Source: Combretum micranthum | Lineage: Eukaryota; Streptophyta; Magnoliopsida; Myrtales; Combretaceae | Assembly (NCBI GenBank): GCA_024138025.1 | Contig: JAMXBD010000962.1 | Location: 482,653 to 546,652, forward strand | Reading direction: 5' to 3' | Length of the DNA stretch: 64,000 nucleotides | Part shown: positions 62,998-64,000 of the stretch, piece after piece | Position numbering within the stretch: position 1 is the stretch's first letter | Layout of the letters: every line of letters begins with the position of its first letter | Notes under the pieces: model-generated | The model's input: only the letters and a program-made list of their open reading frames with translations | Database searches by the model: none | What the model was told of the DNA's origin: nothing | Program-made: the position numbers and the translations under genes

Positions 62998-64000
62998 TCG
63001 TAAACCCTTGAAATTTTGATTAATTTTGAGCTTAATCTTAGAATTAAAAGTCAACTGGAAAACCTAAAAATCAACAAAAGACTAGAACAAACCCTAGAGT
63101 TTAGATCCGATAATCCCGTGTTCTTAAATTTTAAATAACGGAATTGAAATAATTATGAATAATGGTTAGTAATAACATAAGAAAGCATAAAAATATCAGA
63201 TTCACTAATTTTTAGTGTATTTCGAACCCGAACAAAAGCAGCTCTCGAAAAGCATGTCCTGGAGCTTGAAATATTAAAAATATTCTGATAACACCATTAG
63301 GACCAAAATAATACAAGGATTCCAAAAATATCAGTTTCGTAATTTTTCGGTAGTTAAAAATAACAGATATCGTATTTATACGCATATTTTTTTACTACGG
63401 TATATTATTTGTCTTGTTTACTATTCATTATCATATACTACTATCAAATACTATTCATCTATCTCTACTTTACTTTACAACCTATTCTTATTACCTATAT
63501 ACATATTTTTCTACATTTTATATTTCCAATACACCTTCACATATGCCATACTTCACATCTTAATTACTTTTTATTATAAAACAACAAATAAAATAATTTT
63601 TCTCTCCCTTTCTCTCTATGGCCGGCATCATTCTCTCTTTTTCTCTCTCTCTTCCCTAATTTTTTTCTTTTTAATTTATTATATTACATCTAATTTCCCT
63701 CCATCGTCAACTATAAATACCCCATCTCCCTCCACTTTTTTCACACTTTCATTTCACATAACAAAACTCTTCCAATTTCACTCCACAAATTCTCTCTACA
63801 AAATTCTTCACTACCCAAACTCTCTTGCACCAATTCCTCACAAAGACCCTTCTCTGCACACAAACCATCTACCATTTCTTACTATCCACATAATACCCCA
63901 TTCATCTACCATCTTCATTCAACAAAACACTCTTTGGTAAAAACCTTCTATCACATCTATTTACTCATGTCATGTAACTTAGCATTGCCATGATGTTGTT
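62998..64000 (+). mobile_element. Ty3/gypsy-like LTR, 5' part, cut by window edge
   Basis: It is related in inverted orientation to the solo LTR at 51207-54561. TCGTAAACCCTTGAAATTTT corresponds to the reversed right end of that LTR, and the AAAGTCAACTGG, AAAGCATGTCC and AGATATCG-like blocks follow in the same order. A TATA box and a CT-rich leader follow. The right end and any internal region are outside the window. Confidence 0.75.
63712..63719 (+). promoter_or_regulatory. TATA box of the right-edge LTR
   Basis: TATAAATA followed by CCCCATCTCCC and a long CT-rich leader with CTCTCTACAAAATTC. Confidence 0.6.

Overview
The window is nuclear DNA of a dicot plant. It is AT-rich, its two conserved genes are split by GT-AG introns, and most of the rest is layered transposon sequence. 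The conserved proteins resemble core-eudicot homologues; I cannot name the species.

Only two host genes are recognisable, both on the minus strand. At 2.8-4.6 kb is a five-exon GDSL esterase/lipase of the At5g14450 type. At 22.4-26.5 kb is a seven-exon plastid L-aspartate oxidase (AO), the first enzyme of NAD synthesis. All splice sites and phases can be placed for both. Each carries very small indels: one of -2 in the GDSL gene, and -1, -2 and -1 in AO. They would kill the product unless they are consensus errors.

From 3.97 to about 20.28 kb lies an old tandem segmental duplication. It made a second, truncated GDSL copy (8.81-9.45 kb). Comparing the two arms exposes later insertions with empty sites in the other arm: a 604-bp hAT element (6.58-7.18 kb), a 1.27-kb Mutator-like element (7.44-8.71 kb), a small MITE in the second arm, and about 8.7 kb splitting the second arm, which includes a 1.4-kb solo LTR.

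Further on are a 707-bp hAT element with a perfect 8-bp target duplication (20.4-21.1 kb) and a 1.85-kb Mutator-like element (29.36-31.2 kb). The long terminal repeats of the latter hold regularly spaced 27-bp palindromes. A 3 x ~345 bp tandem repeat follows (31.6-32.7 kb).

From 35 to 64 kb the window is almost entirely LTR-retrotransposon debris. The best resolved structure is a Ty1/copia element, 50,705-61,932, with perfect 5-bp target duplication ATATG. Its 5' LTR is split by a 3.36-kb solo LTR (duplication TATAT) and its gag by a 4.40-kb solo LTR. Another solo LTR sits at 37.1-39.9 kb (duplication ACATA). The left edge (1-2159) is the 3' half of a different, stop-riddled copia element with its 3' LTR. 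No tRNA, rRNA, organellar insert or satellite array was seen.
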